Source of the DNA: Bolinopsis microptera
Taxonomy: Eukaryota; Ctenophora; Tentaculata; Lobata; Bolinopsidae
Length of the DNA stretch: 64,000 bases
Direction of reading: 5' to 3'
NCBI RefSeq assembly: GCF_026151205.1
Contig: NC_087073.1
Coordinates: forward strand, 10,052,411 to 10,116,410
The notes below the pieces were generated by a model. It was not told where the DNA came from. It ran no database searches and worked only from the letters and a program-made list of their open reading frames with translations. Every line of letters starts with the position of its first letter. Position 1 is the first letter of the stretch. This document shows, piece by piece, positions 52,968 to 62,985 of this stretch. Made by a program: the position numbers and the translations under genes.

Positions 52968-53829
52968 TAGTAGAGGCTCTTACGGGCAAAAAGACGTGTT
53001 TTCTGCTACGAGTTTAGAGACCTAACCGCTAATTGGACACAATAGTATGATGTCTAAGGATCGATAATATGTTAAGAAGTATAAATTTGGCCTTATTAGT
53101 CACGTGCTATACCAATGCGCGTTTTAAACTTTGACAGTCTATTACTCTAAGGCAAATAGAGTAATTATATTCATATTTTGTCAGCAATGAGATCACATTA
53201 TTTTCTATTTGGTGTGAAAATATGAGCTAGAACGGACATAATCTCGCTGAGTTATAGCTGTTTGAAATTTATGATGAACGCGCGGGTGCCAATTGATAAC
53301 AACTAAATGCTTTTGCGCGTAGTGCGCGTCGAAAATTTGGCAAAAACGCTTGCGGAGTGACAATATTCAAACTTCGATAAAGTATATGAAGTGGGTACTT
53401 CTCGGAAAGGAAAAATTTAGGCAAACACGATGTGACTATTTTTGGGTTGATTTAATACAACTGCAAAAAATTATTCAAACTTCAAGCAAAAAAGTCAAAA
53501 ATTTTTACCACTTTTTTGGATTTTTACCCCAGAAAAAATAGAGGGATTTGTTTTATTTTTATACCATCTTGTGCGGCTGTCTTTTAGCTATCTCCATGCA
53601 AGTTTTGCCGACATGCCAACAAAATTAACTTGCTCAAAATATCAAAAAACATGGTTTTTTGGCTTATTTTTGGCCCAAAAATCGGTTTTTTGCGATTTTA
53701 GCCGAGAAAAATCAGTCCAATCATCTTAGAACTACTTTTAATCGATTCTACGGTCAAAAATACGTCTAGTAAGGTGTATCTGGGGTCCCTAGCGTATCGA
53801 GCAGACAATGCCCGTAAGAGCCTCTACTA
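52968..53829. mobile_element. 862-bp TIR element, TAGTAGAGGCTCTTACGGGC ends
   Basis: Perfect 21-bp inverted repeats at both ends. The interior is AT-rich with GTTTTTTGGC / TTTTTGGCCC runs and no transposase. Flanking duplication is unclear (TA at most). Confidence 0.8.
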
Positions 53830-53935
53830 TAGGGCCGAACAGACTTTTTGGCCGGCACGATCCTTTTTGTAACAAGAAATGCAGCCGCTTTTCTTTTGTG
53901 GATGGCCGCTCAATTTCCCGATCCGTGATTGAGTT

Positions 53936-54022
53936 ACCTGGCCTGGGGACCCCAGGCTATTATGTTCATTAACATATGACATAGAGATTAGGCGGAATGA
54001 CAGGCTGAGCGCGGCCCAGTAA
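53936..54022 (-). repeat. GC-rich short interspersed repeat, copy 4
   Basis: Reverse orientation: CCTGGGGACCCCAGGCTATT ... TAGGCGGAATGACAGGCTGA-GCGCGGCCCAGTAA. Confidence 0.8.
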
Positions 54023-54049
54023 TGATTGAGTATTTGATCATATTCCATA

Positions 54050-54125
54050 CCACCTGGGGACCCCAGTCTTTACTGTTTATAAGCATGCAGATATGGCGGA
54101 GTGACAGGCCGAGCGCCGCCCAGTT
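54050..54125 (-). repeat. GC-rich short interspersed repeat, copy 5 (diverged)
   Basis: Immediately follows copy 4 in the same orientation: CCTGGGGACCCCAGTCTTTA ... GGCGGAGTGACAGGCCGAGC. The pair forms a tandem. Confidence 0.75.
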
Positions 54126-54808
54126 GATATAATTCCATATTTAATTTGAAAATCGTGTATATTTCTATGTAACCATATATTCGATGCGAAGCAAGAATGC
54201 TAGTTTGCGCGGCGCGTCGAAGCGGCGAAGTCCTCCAAGTTTATTGTTTATGCAACCTGACACGGATCTGTGAAATAATAATACTAACTCAAAATAATAA
54301 TACTATGCTATCAATTAGTCCCTAGCGGGATGCGTACATGGTGAAATTAACAATGTACTTGAACATTTCAGCACCGCGCGCCAACAAATGTTTAATTCAG
54401 ATTTTCGCGCAAAATAACTTTGCGCAGGCAGACACGTGGGCGACACGTACGCTGGCAGGCATGGCAGGCACGTACGCTCGCTCGCAGGTACGGACGAAAG
54501 CTACCATATACAAAAAAAAACCTCGTTCGCTAACCCTTGTCCTTGACTCTTTTGTGCCGTCGGCACTTTGAGTCATGGATCGGGAAAAATAGTCCTAAAT
54601 ATAAATTACACGTACAATAACTATTATAATTAAACAGAAGTCACAATACGTGGAGCTTATTCACATATATGAGTGACAAAACTTTCCGGTGCCATGCAAA
54701 TGGGCTCATATTATTATTTCGCGTCACCGCAAAACTCCTTGGAGGAGTATTTTTGTCCTACGTCATGAGGGTTATTCGGAGTCAGTTTCCACAAATACAT
54801 CGATTGTT

Positions 54809-54960
54809 AGGGGTCGTTCACATATTACGTAATCACGGAGGGGGTTTGATTATGCTAGTGTAATTTAGACACAATAGCTGTGTAAATCTGATTACGGAGG
54901 GGGGAGGGGGGGTTAAAAATTGGCCAAAAAAGTGATTACGTAATATGTGAACGGTCCCTT
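54809..54960. mobile_element. MITE family with AGGGGTCGTTCACATATTAC ends, copy 3
   Basis: Ends GGGGTCGTTCACATATTACG and ACGTAATATGTGAACGGTCC. Interior G-rich tracts and CTATTGTGTC/GACACAATAG-type sequence are inverted relative to copies 1 and 2. About 150 bp. Confidence 0.85.
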
Positions 54961-55369
54961 ACTTTCATACCCTCAGGGCCTATCAACAATTCTTTTAATT
55001 TGGGCGAGCGATTTGGTGGGAGAAATACAAATGCAGCGGTGCCAGTCTTAACTTAAACATCCGTAAATTAATTTGATTTTCATGACGGTTATCACGAGGC
55101 GAGGCAAATATTTGTGCGATTATTATTTCATAAGTATTTAGAAAATTGTAACAGAAACAGATCCACACTCCATGAATCCATGGTTTTGCTAACAAATTAT
55201 ACTCGATCTTTATTGATACGTTTTGTTTACAAAAGCGTTTGACAAATATATCGAATAGGTTCAGAAGTCCAGCTACCATAATATGATCTAAAATTAGGTA
55301 GTCGTAATTTTAATATCTTTTTTGTCCAACTTCACATTCAAGCATTGTTATTCAATAGATATACACAGT

Positions 55370-58300
55370 TCACCAGTTCTTTTCATCGAAGAAATCAACT
55401 TCCTTAGGCTCGAAGTTCGTCCTAAATTCGTCGTCGAAGAGCGATAAGTCTTTGCTGTCTCTCATTACCCCCTGAAAAATTCGTGGTTCACATCTTTCTC
55501 GTAGATTTAAAATTTCCACAAAATAAAAGAAAGATTAAACCTACGTTTTAATTATCGCAATCAATTGCACAAGCTTTGGAATTCATCACAACCGTCTGAA
55601 TTCCTGCAAATAATTCGCATACCTTTGGCATGAAGCCCAGGAGCAGCTTGGCGTGCTCTTTAAGGAGTTTCTGCCTTTCCTCTTCAATTATCTGTTGTCT
55701 CATTTCTTGCCTCGACCTTTCTTGCTCCATCTCGTCCATCTCGGTCGCCTGATTGGTATAACGAGTTTATTATTATCAAGATTAAGCCCAAACTGGACTA
55801 TGTTTTATCCACTGTGCCATGTGCAGTGGACAAGAGATAGCTATATTTTTGGATATTTTATCGGGCACATAGTGCCGATAAGTCGTTCCAGACTTCATCT
55901 GGATCGACCTAGGCAGGCAGTCTTAGTGCTATACCAAGGGTTCATATGATGCATCCAACAAAGTACTTTTTAATGAGACATATCAATCTGTAATAAGAGT
56001 TACTTACCTTTTCAGCTTCGAATTGTTTTCGTCTATCCTCGATAAGGGCCTCTACGGCTCGTTTGTGTTCGAGTTGTTTCATACGACGTTTTTGTGCATT
56101 CATTTGTTCGATTCTATCATCTTCGGCAAATTTAGCCAACATCTGTAAATTAATAATTTAGACTTTAGAGATAGAGAGCAGTTATTTGTCAACACGATCT
56201 GTTGAACAGCATTAGCTATAGTAACGGATTCAGCTTTGCAGACGACACAAAGCTGATTGGGGCTATCCGAGGAATGAGTAGTGTGGAGTTACTGCAAGAT
56301 GATCTCAACATAGTCATCGAGTGGTCACGTGTTAACAACATGGAGCTACACGAACAGAAGTTTGAGGTTGTAAACTACCCCCTGAATGGATCAAAAGCTC
56401 TAAGAGAGCTCCCGTTCTACCCAGAGACTGTTGAGTATACTACACCAAAAGGACACGCAATATCACCACAGGAAACTGTCAGAGACCTTGGAGTGTATGT
56501 TAGCAGCAGTAGGTCATGGGGTCCTCACATTGAGAAGACAGTTCAAGGAGCTAGAAAAATGGCGGCTTGGACATTGAGTGCCTTTAGAGACCGGTCACAA
56601 GTAGTCATGCTGACTTTATACAAAAGCATGGTTCGCTCCAAGCTAGAGTACTGCTGTCCAGTCTGGAACCCTACAAAAGTCACAGAGATACAAAAGCTGG
56701 AGACTGTACAGAGATCCTTTACTAGAAAGATATCTGGCTGCCGTGATCTCCAGTACTGGGACAGGCTGAAGAAGCTTAAGTTGATGTCCCTTCAGAGGCG
56801 GAGAGAGCGTTATTCTATTATTCATGTATGGAAAATTCTTAATGAACATGCTCCGAACGATACGGGCTTCCAGTTCAAGTCTCATCAAAGGCATGGTATT
56901 AAGGCAGAGATCCCAGCCATGAACAAAAACGCACAGTTGTCGGTAAGAACAGACTACGACAACAGCTTTAGAGTTAGAGCAGCTCAGCTCTTCAACGTGC
57001 TCCCATCGGAGCTCCGGAGTATCACATTGCTAGACAGTTTCAAAGTTGGTCTAGGCAGATTTATGGAACAGTACCCAGACACACCACCGGTTCCGGGATA
57101 CACTCCGACAAACGATAACTCAATGCTGAGCTGGAGGAGGACGCACTCGATGCAGTTGTCCTGAGCACGCCCTGCCAAACTCACCAAAACGTACCAAAAC
57201 GTACGTACGTAAATCATAGCATAGCGATATAGGAACGAGGATTTTTGGAAATTAATTATTTCACTAACCTCCTGTCTGAATCGGTCGTCTTCCTCTTTTT
57301 CAGCATGCTTCTTAACTTGCTTAACATGTAACTGTTGTCGCTCGACCTCCTGCAGCTCCAATCGCATTCTTATCTGTCGCTCTCGTTCCGCCTAAGTTTA
57401 ATCGGTGAGATATGCTAGCTTTTGGTGATCTATGTAGTCTAAATCATACAATTTTAAATAATATATCAATACCGTCAGGACGTGACAAACATAGCGTTGT
57501 TATGGCAACAAGAAAGGAATAAATAAAAAACGTACGTGAAATTGCGCGTTACCCAAAGATTTGTATCCGCGCGTTACAAATTTAGTATCTGTCTCTAAAC
57601 GGAACTTGCCACGAAAGCACGCTGACACAAAGAATCAGTTGCTTGCTTGTCATAACTTTATAATAGCCAATAGGCATGTTCCACGGAGCTTGTCGCTTGG
57701 TTAAGCACCGAATAAATTTATAGATATAGGATTTTCATCAAAATTTATCGAGGATACAAACTAATTCACATTGTAAATAATAATATTAGCCATTACCAAT
57801 CAATACAGCGGCTTGATTCAAATTTCTACTATACCTGCCCTTTTCTGCATTTGGTTGGCGGACAAAAAAACATGGAAAGCGTAAAAATCTGCCAGAAGAC
57901 GCCACCAAAAAGCAGTGGCGCTGCCTGTTGGCTCGCCCCGAGTAGGATACTGCTGCAACAACTTTGATTGTTGCTCCTTCATAATATCAAGACATATGAC
58001 GTCAATGGCGCAATTTGTCTAGAAATTATATTACGGATCGAATTATGTAAAGTCCCCATTCAATGCAGCCCGCTAGTTTTACTGCATCTCAATATAAATA
58101 TTAAGTCGTCAGACAAAAAGCTTTATCATACAAAGCAGACTGGTTCGACTGATTGCAAACCATTATTTTATTATGAGTTTAGATTGAAATTGGCTAATCT
58201 CCTCTGAATTGAATACAAATAACACACGTTAGTGCCGACGTTTCGCCTCCATGGCTTCTTCAAGGCGGAACAAAAACTTTGTTACATAGTGACCTGGTAA

Positions 58301-61300
58301 ATATCCAAATTAATACATAAAACTCTGAGAAACATTGAAAATAAAATGGGAAGATTCTAAGCGGTAGAAAATTTCAAAGCAAAAGATAGATGTTAGGCCA
58401 AAGAATCTAGAACTGTCCAATATTTGAGAGCTAGACCAACGTACACAAACCAGCAACAAAAATAGCTTCCTACTCCCTAACATTTTCGGGGAAACTGAAA
58501 GGATGCCACGTACATAAATGTTGATGACATTTACATGATAGCCCATGTGGTCTTTTGCCACGAGTCTGCTTCAGGTGAGAGCTGAGTGTTTATTTTAGGA
58601 AGTAACTGCTTGATATACAGTGATTGCCAGATCATTCGGTCTGCATAATCCTTACATACTTTGAGGACTTCAAATTTAAATGGTTCGATAGGAATTTCTT
58701 TTATTTCAGGGTGTGACATGAGATAATGTTTCCCCATGGCCGTCTTGTTATTTTTATTCCTTACAGATTTTAGGTGTTCCCAGCATCTGTTGCGTTTGAA
58801 CCTGCCTGTTTCACCACAGTACTTTGCATTGCAGATATTACATGTCAGTTTGTACGCTATGTTCTTCTGTAATATCTGCAATGCAAAGTACTGTGGTGAA
58901 ACAGGCAGGTTCAAACGCAACAGATGCTGGGAACACCTAAAATCTGTAAGGAATAAAAATAACAAGACGGCCATGGGGAAACATTATCTCATGTCACACC
59001 CTGAAATAAAAGAAATTCCTATCGAACCATTTAAATTTGAAGTCCTCAAAGTATGTAAGGATTATGCAGACCGAATGATCTGGCAATCACTGTATATCAA
59101 GCAGTTACTTCCTAAAATAAACACTCAGCTCTCACCTGAAGCAGACTCGTGGCAAAAGACCACATGGGCTATCATGTAAATGTCATCAACATTTATGTAC
59201 GTGGCATCCTTTCAGTTTCCCCGAAAATGTTAGGGAGTAGGAAGCTATTTTTGTTGCTGGTTTGTGTACGTTGGTCTAGCTCTCAAATATTGGACAGTTC
59301 TAGATTCTTTGGCCTAACATCTATCTTTTGCTTTGAAATTTTCTACCGCTTAGAATCTTCCCATTTTATTTTCAATGTTTCTCAGAGTTTTATGTATTAA
59401 TTTGGATATTTACCAGGTCACTATGTAACAAAGTTTTTGTTCCGCCTTGAAGAAGCCATGGAGGCGAAACGTCGGCACTAACGTGTGTTATTTGTATTCA
59501 ATTCAGAGGAGATTAGCCAATTTCAATCTAAACTCATAATGATAGACCCTCTGACAAGGGCAAAGCGTCATATATACGCTACAAACTCAATCATTATTTT
59601 ATTAGTAGCTAAAACAGCAGCCTAGTGTACCGGTAGAACTAAATGAATGGTAATGGATATGAACCAGAAAACATTAATTAAATATACCAATAATTAAATA
59701 TACCAATAATTAAATATACCAATAATGAACTTAATTACACGATCTTTCTGTGCCGGAATGTGTTATCCATAGTTCAAGGAACCACCCCAAAGATATCTCT
59801 AAAATTAATTTCATTTCAGTAATTTTTCACCCCTTATCAAGCTCCTGAGTGCCTTCCTAATGGCAGAAATAAATTTTAAAAGTTTGTGCCCATCAGATCT
59901 ACTTTCACAAGTCTCTGGGGTGGTGCATGTGACTACGGACAACACATTACAGAAAATATTCATAATGCTCTAACTATACTAGTTAAGTGAGGAGATTTAG
60001 GAACAATACCGTACGAGACTAGTAACTATAGTTACCTGACCTAGGCCATTAATGCAAACATGACTCTATCTTTCATATTTCATTAGTGATTCCGGAGATG
60101 TCTATTTTCTTTCGATTTGATCTCTTATATTTAAAATAATGAATTCACTAAGTACATTTTAATAGGTAAAAGATACTCGACACTTTGCCAAATTCCACAA
60201 ACTCAGGATATCCAAAATATACTCCATAAAGGCCTACAAAATAGGTAGATAATTTTCAAACTTTGGGTCTTTAGCCTGTTCTTAAGTAATGCGTTGGGCC
60301 TAGGCCAATTCGAGGTATAATCACTTAATCACTTAAGGCGATAAAGATTTTTACCAGCTAGGTCAACCGTCAAATATTCCATTATCAATTACCAGAAAGC
60401 TACTAGCCTGAGACATTTTGTCTGTTGACGTAAGCAAACGAACAGTAAATTTTAAAAATGGCCTAAATAAATAAAGTTCAGACTACCATCTCCTACTGTT
60501 TTAATACAATAATTCATAAAATTCTTGCTAGATATCTGTTAGAAAGGGAACACAGACCACAAAAGTGATTCATTAAGAAATGACGGCAAATTAATTCCAT
60601 TTCCGCCATCATCTGTTTGAGATTCAAAAGGTGAATTGGAGAGGAATCAGAATTTTTTCGAATTTTCGCAATGGCAAAATCCAAGTGAGTGATTAAGTAA
60701 AAATCAACAAAATTAACAATTATTGCGCATAATAGATCATATTATGTTCTAAATTGTTATAAATTAATATCAAACGGTTTACCCTTTCTCGAAGTCTGTT
60801 TTGTTCCTCTTCTTCCTCCCATGCCAGTTCGTCTCGGATCCTGCAATTGATTTTTGTTTTTCAAAAACCTTTATTATATAATAAGGTTATTGATTTTCTT
60901 AATCGAATTAAATTTTAAATCTTCTGTCCGAAGATTCACAGACAGATTTCATGTGATACTTATGAAACTTGGCAAGAGTGAACTAGATCCCACATACATT
61001 GTAAACTGATCGAGAAATTTGGGATTTTATTTATCATTTTATAAGTAGTGCTCAGCAGTCAGGCACGAAACAATCGTGGCTCTATGGATCCTTTCCGTAG
61101 ATTACTTGAAATGATGAACAGCACCAGACAACTAATAAGTAACTATAATACAACATGCTTTAAGTAATAACGTACTGTTGAAGTTCATCTCTGTCTTGGT
61201 TTTGTTTAGCAAGCTTGTTAGCCAGGTCATTTCTGACCTGGGCCTTTGCTTCCTCCTCAGCAATCCTTACTGCCATTCTGTCACTTTCTCGTGTCTGTTG

Positions 61301-62985
61301 CTGCTGGGCAAACTCCAGAATTCTTCTGTTCTCCTCTGCAAGTTGCAGACGTTCGTTTTCTTTCCACATTTCTCGAGCTTTCTTGAATTCCTCGATGAAT
61401 TCTTGTGTCTGAAGAATTTGAGTGTAATTTTTGTACACTATTCTCTCATATTTAGCATGGTATGTTGAGGTAGAAAGATAATTCATACCCGCTAAACATT
61501 TTAATGTTTGATAATAATAACGCTATCAAGAAGAATTGCATTATAACTCTTACTTTACAACAAACAAACCTGGTGTTGTTTTTTGAGTCTATCCTCTGTC
61601 TCTCTTAAATCTTCATCAAATATCTTCCTAACGATCTCATCAATGAGAAGTTTCTCTCGAAGGAAGTCCTCATATGCCTTCCGTTTAGCTTCCTCTTGTT
61701 CAGCAAGTTGATACTCCAACTGTTGCTGGTACATTTGACTCGACTCCCACCTGTAGTTGATTCACTCGTAGTCTTCAACAAATCAATATACAAAGTTTTG
61801 CCTATGAATCTGTCAATAGATCACTTAGCTACTAGCTTCGGTAATCCTAATGCTTGAATCTATAATTTAAGAGGAAGCCAGATTTACAAATAACACAAAT
61901 TAATTTAACATAATTTGGGTACTTACTTTACATTAACTTAATTTACATAATTAACTTACTTTAGTCTCTCTTGCTCTCTTTCAAGTTCCTGAGCTCTTTC
62001 CCATTCGTCTTGGAGAGTTTTTGCCAATTGTTCCTCGTAATACTTTTTAAACATAGATATTAATACCGAATGAATCATGTGGCCAATGTCACAATATTAG
62101 AATTTTTCTAGATATTAGACAGAAATGACCCTGACGTATGCATATTGGTAACAAAAATGTGCCTTCTACCCTATTTTTGTGATCAGCCATGCAATAGGAC
62201 TATTGCCATGAATATGGGAAACTCCTCAAATCAGTTGCATTCATATTGAAAACATTATATGATCACTTTTTGTAACTCTTTAACAATACAAACCTTTTCT
62301 TCTTGTCGTCTAGCTTCTTTCTCAGCCATCTGTGCTGCACGCTCCTTGTTCATGTAACCAGCTTTCAGCTTTGCCTCCAACTCTCTTATCTCGTGGCTAG
62401 TCTCCCTGATTTGCTGTCTCAACTTGCTGTCTTGCATCTCTTTGGTTCGCAGAGATGCCATCTCCCGGGCAAGCTCCTCCTCTTGCTGGAGTTGCTGCTC
62501 ACGTGTTGCTTTCGCTGTTTGGCTCTGAAATTATTGTTTGTAGTGTCTGTATACAGAAGATGTATTCTATTGTAAGACACTACAAACAATAAATTGTTTC
62601 TGTTAGTTCTTATACATAAGAACTAACAGAAACAATTTACACCATATTTTGTTTCAATTGAAAATAGCGAAGTTGACCGTTTATTACGAATTTAAGGCTT
62701 CTTTTTTATCGTACATGTACAGATATATAGGGAGATTTGAGTGACCTATACCTCTTGTAAAGCTTTATCCATTTCAACTTCCTGGGCTTCTCTTTGTAGT
62801 CTTCTGATTAAAATCTTGCTGTCAACTTTTTCTTCTGCAAGAATGTTAGCATTTATCATACATTCTGTCTTCAGCATGCGATTGTTGTCTTCAATGAACT
62901 CTTCGCGCCTCCGATTTTCTGCTCTCAATTTTTCCTGCTGAGCATGGCTGGTACTTCCATGAGCCCGACGCATCATAGCTGACAT
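55370..62985 (-). CDS. MNS1: Meiosis-specific nuclear structural protein 1 (ciliary microtubule inner protein)
   Basis: Ten coding exons in transcript order: 62985-62752, 62524-62294, 62042-61960, 61750-61570, 61408-61176, 60840-60783, 57391-57269, 56142-56008, 55748-55623, 55471-55370. All phases match; 501 residues (human 495). The protein is almost entirely coiled coil. Diagnostic segments: ELEAKLKAGYMNKERAAQMA, LLIDEIVRKIFDED, MLAKFAEDDRIEQMNAQKRR, EERQKLLKEHAKLLLGFMPK. MNS1 is a TPH-domain filament inside the doublet microtubules of motile cilia and flagella, and the family is needed for ciliary motility and left-right patterning. Introns 6 (3.4 kb) and 7 (1.1 kb) hold retroelement pieces; the others are under 0.4 kb. 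Exon 1 starts after a ctgcag acceptor 15 nt before the ATG, so an upstream exon or leader exists. Confidence 0.96.
56202..57164 (+). mobile_element. 5'-truncated LINE reverse transcriptase fragment in MNS1 intron 7
   Basis: 320 codons open, antisense to the host gene. It starts just before the catalytic box (FSFADDTKLIGAIRG) and runs through the RT thumb (DLGVYVSSSRSWGPHIEKT, MVRSKLEYCCPVWNPTK, LETVQRSFTRKI) to a C-terminus ending RRTHSMQLS. Its sequence differs from the 19-24 kb LINE, so it is a second lineage. The open frame suggests a fairly recent insertion. The 5' end was lost, as is usual for target-primed reverse transcription. Confidence 0.88.
58531..58900 (-). pseudogene. GIY-YIG endonuclease fragment, left arm of the Penelope-like element
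   Basis: The minus strand reads IAYKLTCNICNAKYCGETGR and then FKRNRCWEHLKSV, the Cys-rich variant of the GIY-YIG fold found at the C-terminus of Penelope polyproteins, ending LSPEADSWQKTTWAIM. It continues through the spacer, so this arm is the more authentic copy. Only the C-terminal about 120 residues remain; the RT and linker are gone. Such nucleases nick target DNA for retrotransposition. Confidence 0.8.
58830..59179 (+). pseudogene. GIY-YIG endonuclease fragment, right arm copy
   Basis: Encodes the same CNICNAKYCGETGRFKRN segment and C-terminus as the left arm, with no difference seen in the shared 100 residues. Its upstream sequence is the palindrome spacer, so the N-terminal Tyr-Lys-Leu-Thr part is replaced. 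Confidence 0.8.
62531..62638 (-). promoter_or_regulatory. Two adjacent strong hairpins beside the MNS1 exon 2 acceptor
   Basis: Hairpin 1 (62531-62592) has 18-bp perfect arms, TTATTGTTTGTAGTGTCT and its complement. Hairpin 2 (62591-62638) has 23-bp perfect arms around two bases. Hairpin 1 begins about 5 nt from the acceptor AG at 62525-62526, so it covers the likely pyrimidine tract and branch site. Whether these are small transposon footprints or a splicing control cannot be told. Confidence 0.55.

Larger units (their letters stand above)
49960..55369. other. Gene-free, repeat-dense region between the transporter and MNS1
   Basis: No credible gene. It holds a CTCCCT microsatellite, GC-rich blocks (51.3-52.0 and 54.15-54.5 kb) that include three copies of the short GC-rich repeat, a segment repeated at 51879-51925 and 54179-54235 (CGATGCGAAGCAAGAATGCT), elements with GACAGTTGCGCCC ends, an 862-bp TIR element and one MITE. 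52.0-52.9 kb shows no recognisable content. Confidence 0.6.
58161..59604. mobile_element. Penelope-like element 3' end, inverted duplication, with 13-bp target duplication
   Basis: Direct repeats CATTATTTTATTA at 58161-58173 and 59592-59604 bracket the insert in MNS1 intron 6. Inside are two near-identical inverted arms of about 670 bp (58174-58840 and 58869-59540) around a spacer of about 28 bp. Each arm encodes the same GIY-YIG-type nuclease end and, outside it, a 3' region with GAAGAAGCC ... GGCGAAACGTCGGC, the kind of motif left by the hammerhead ribozymes of Penelope-like elements. The reverse transcriptase part is missing. Confidence 0.82.

Noticed and set aside
58310-59400. Pair of 83-residue frames in the Penelope palindrome
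   Set aside because: Both are read from the element's 3' untranslated part; their identity reflects the inverted duplication.
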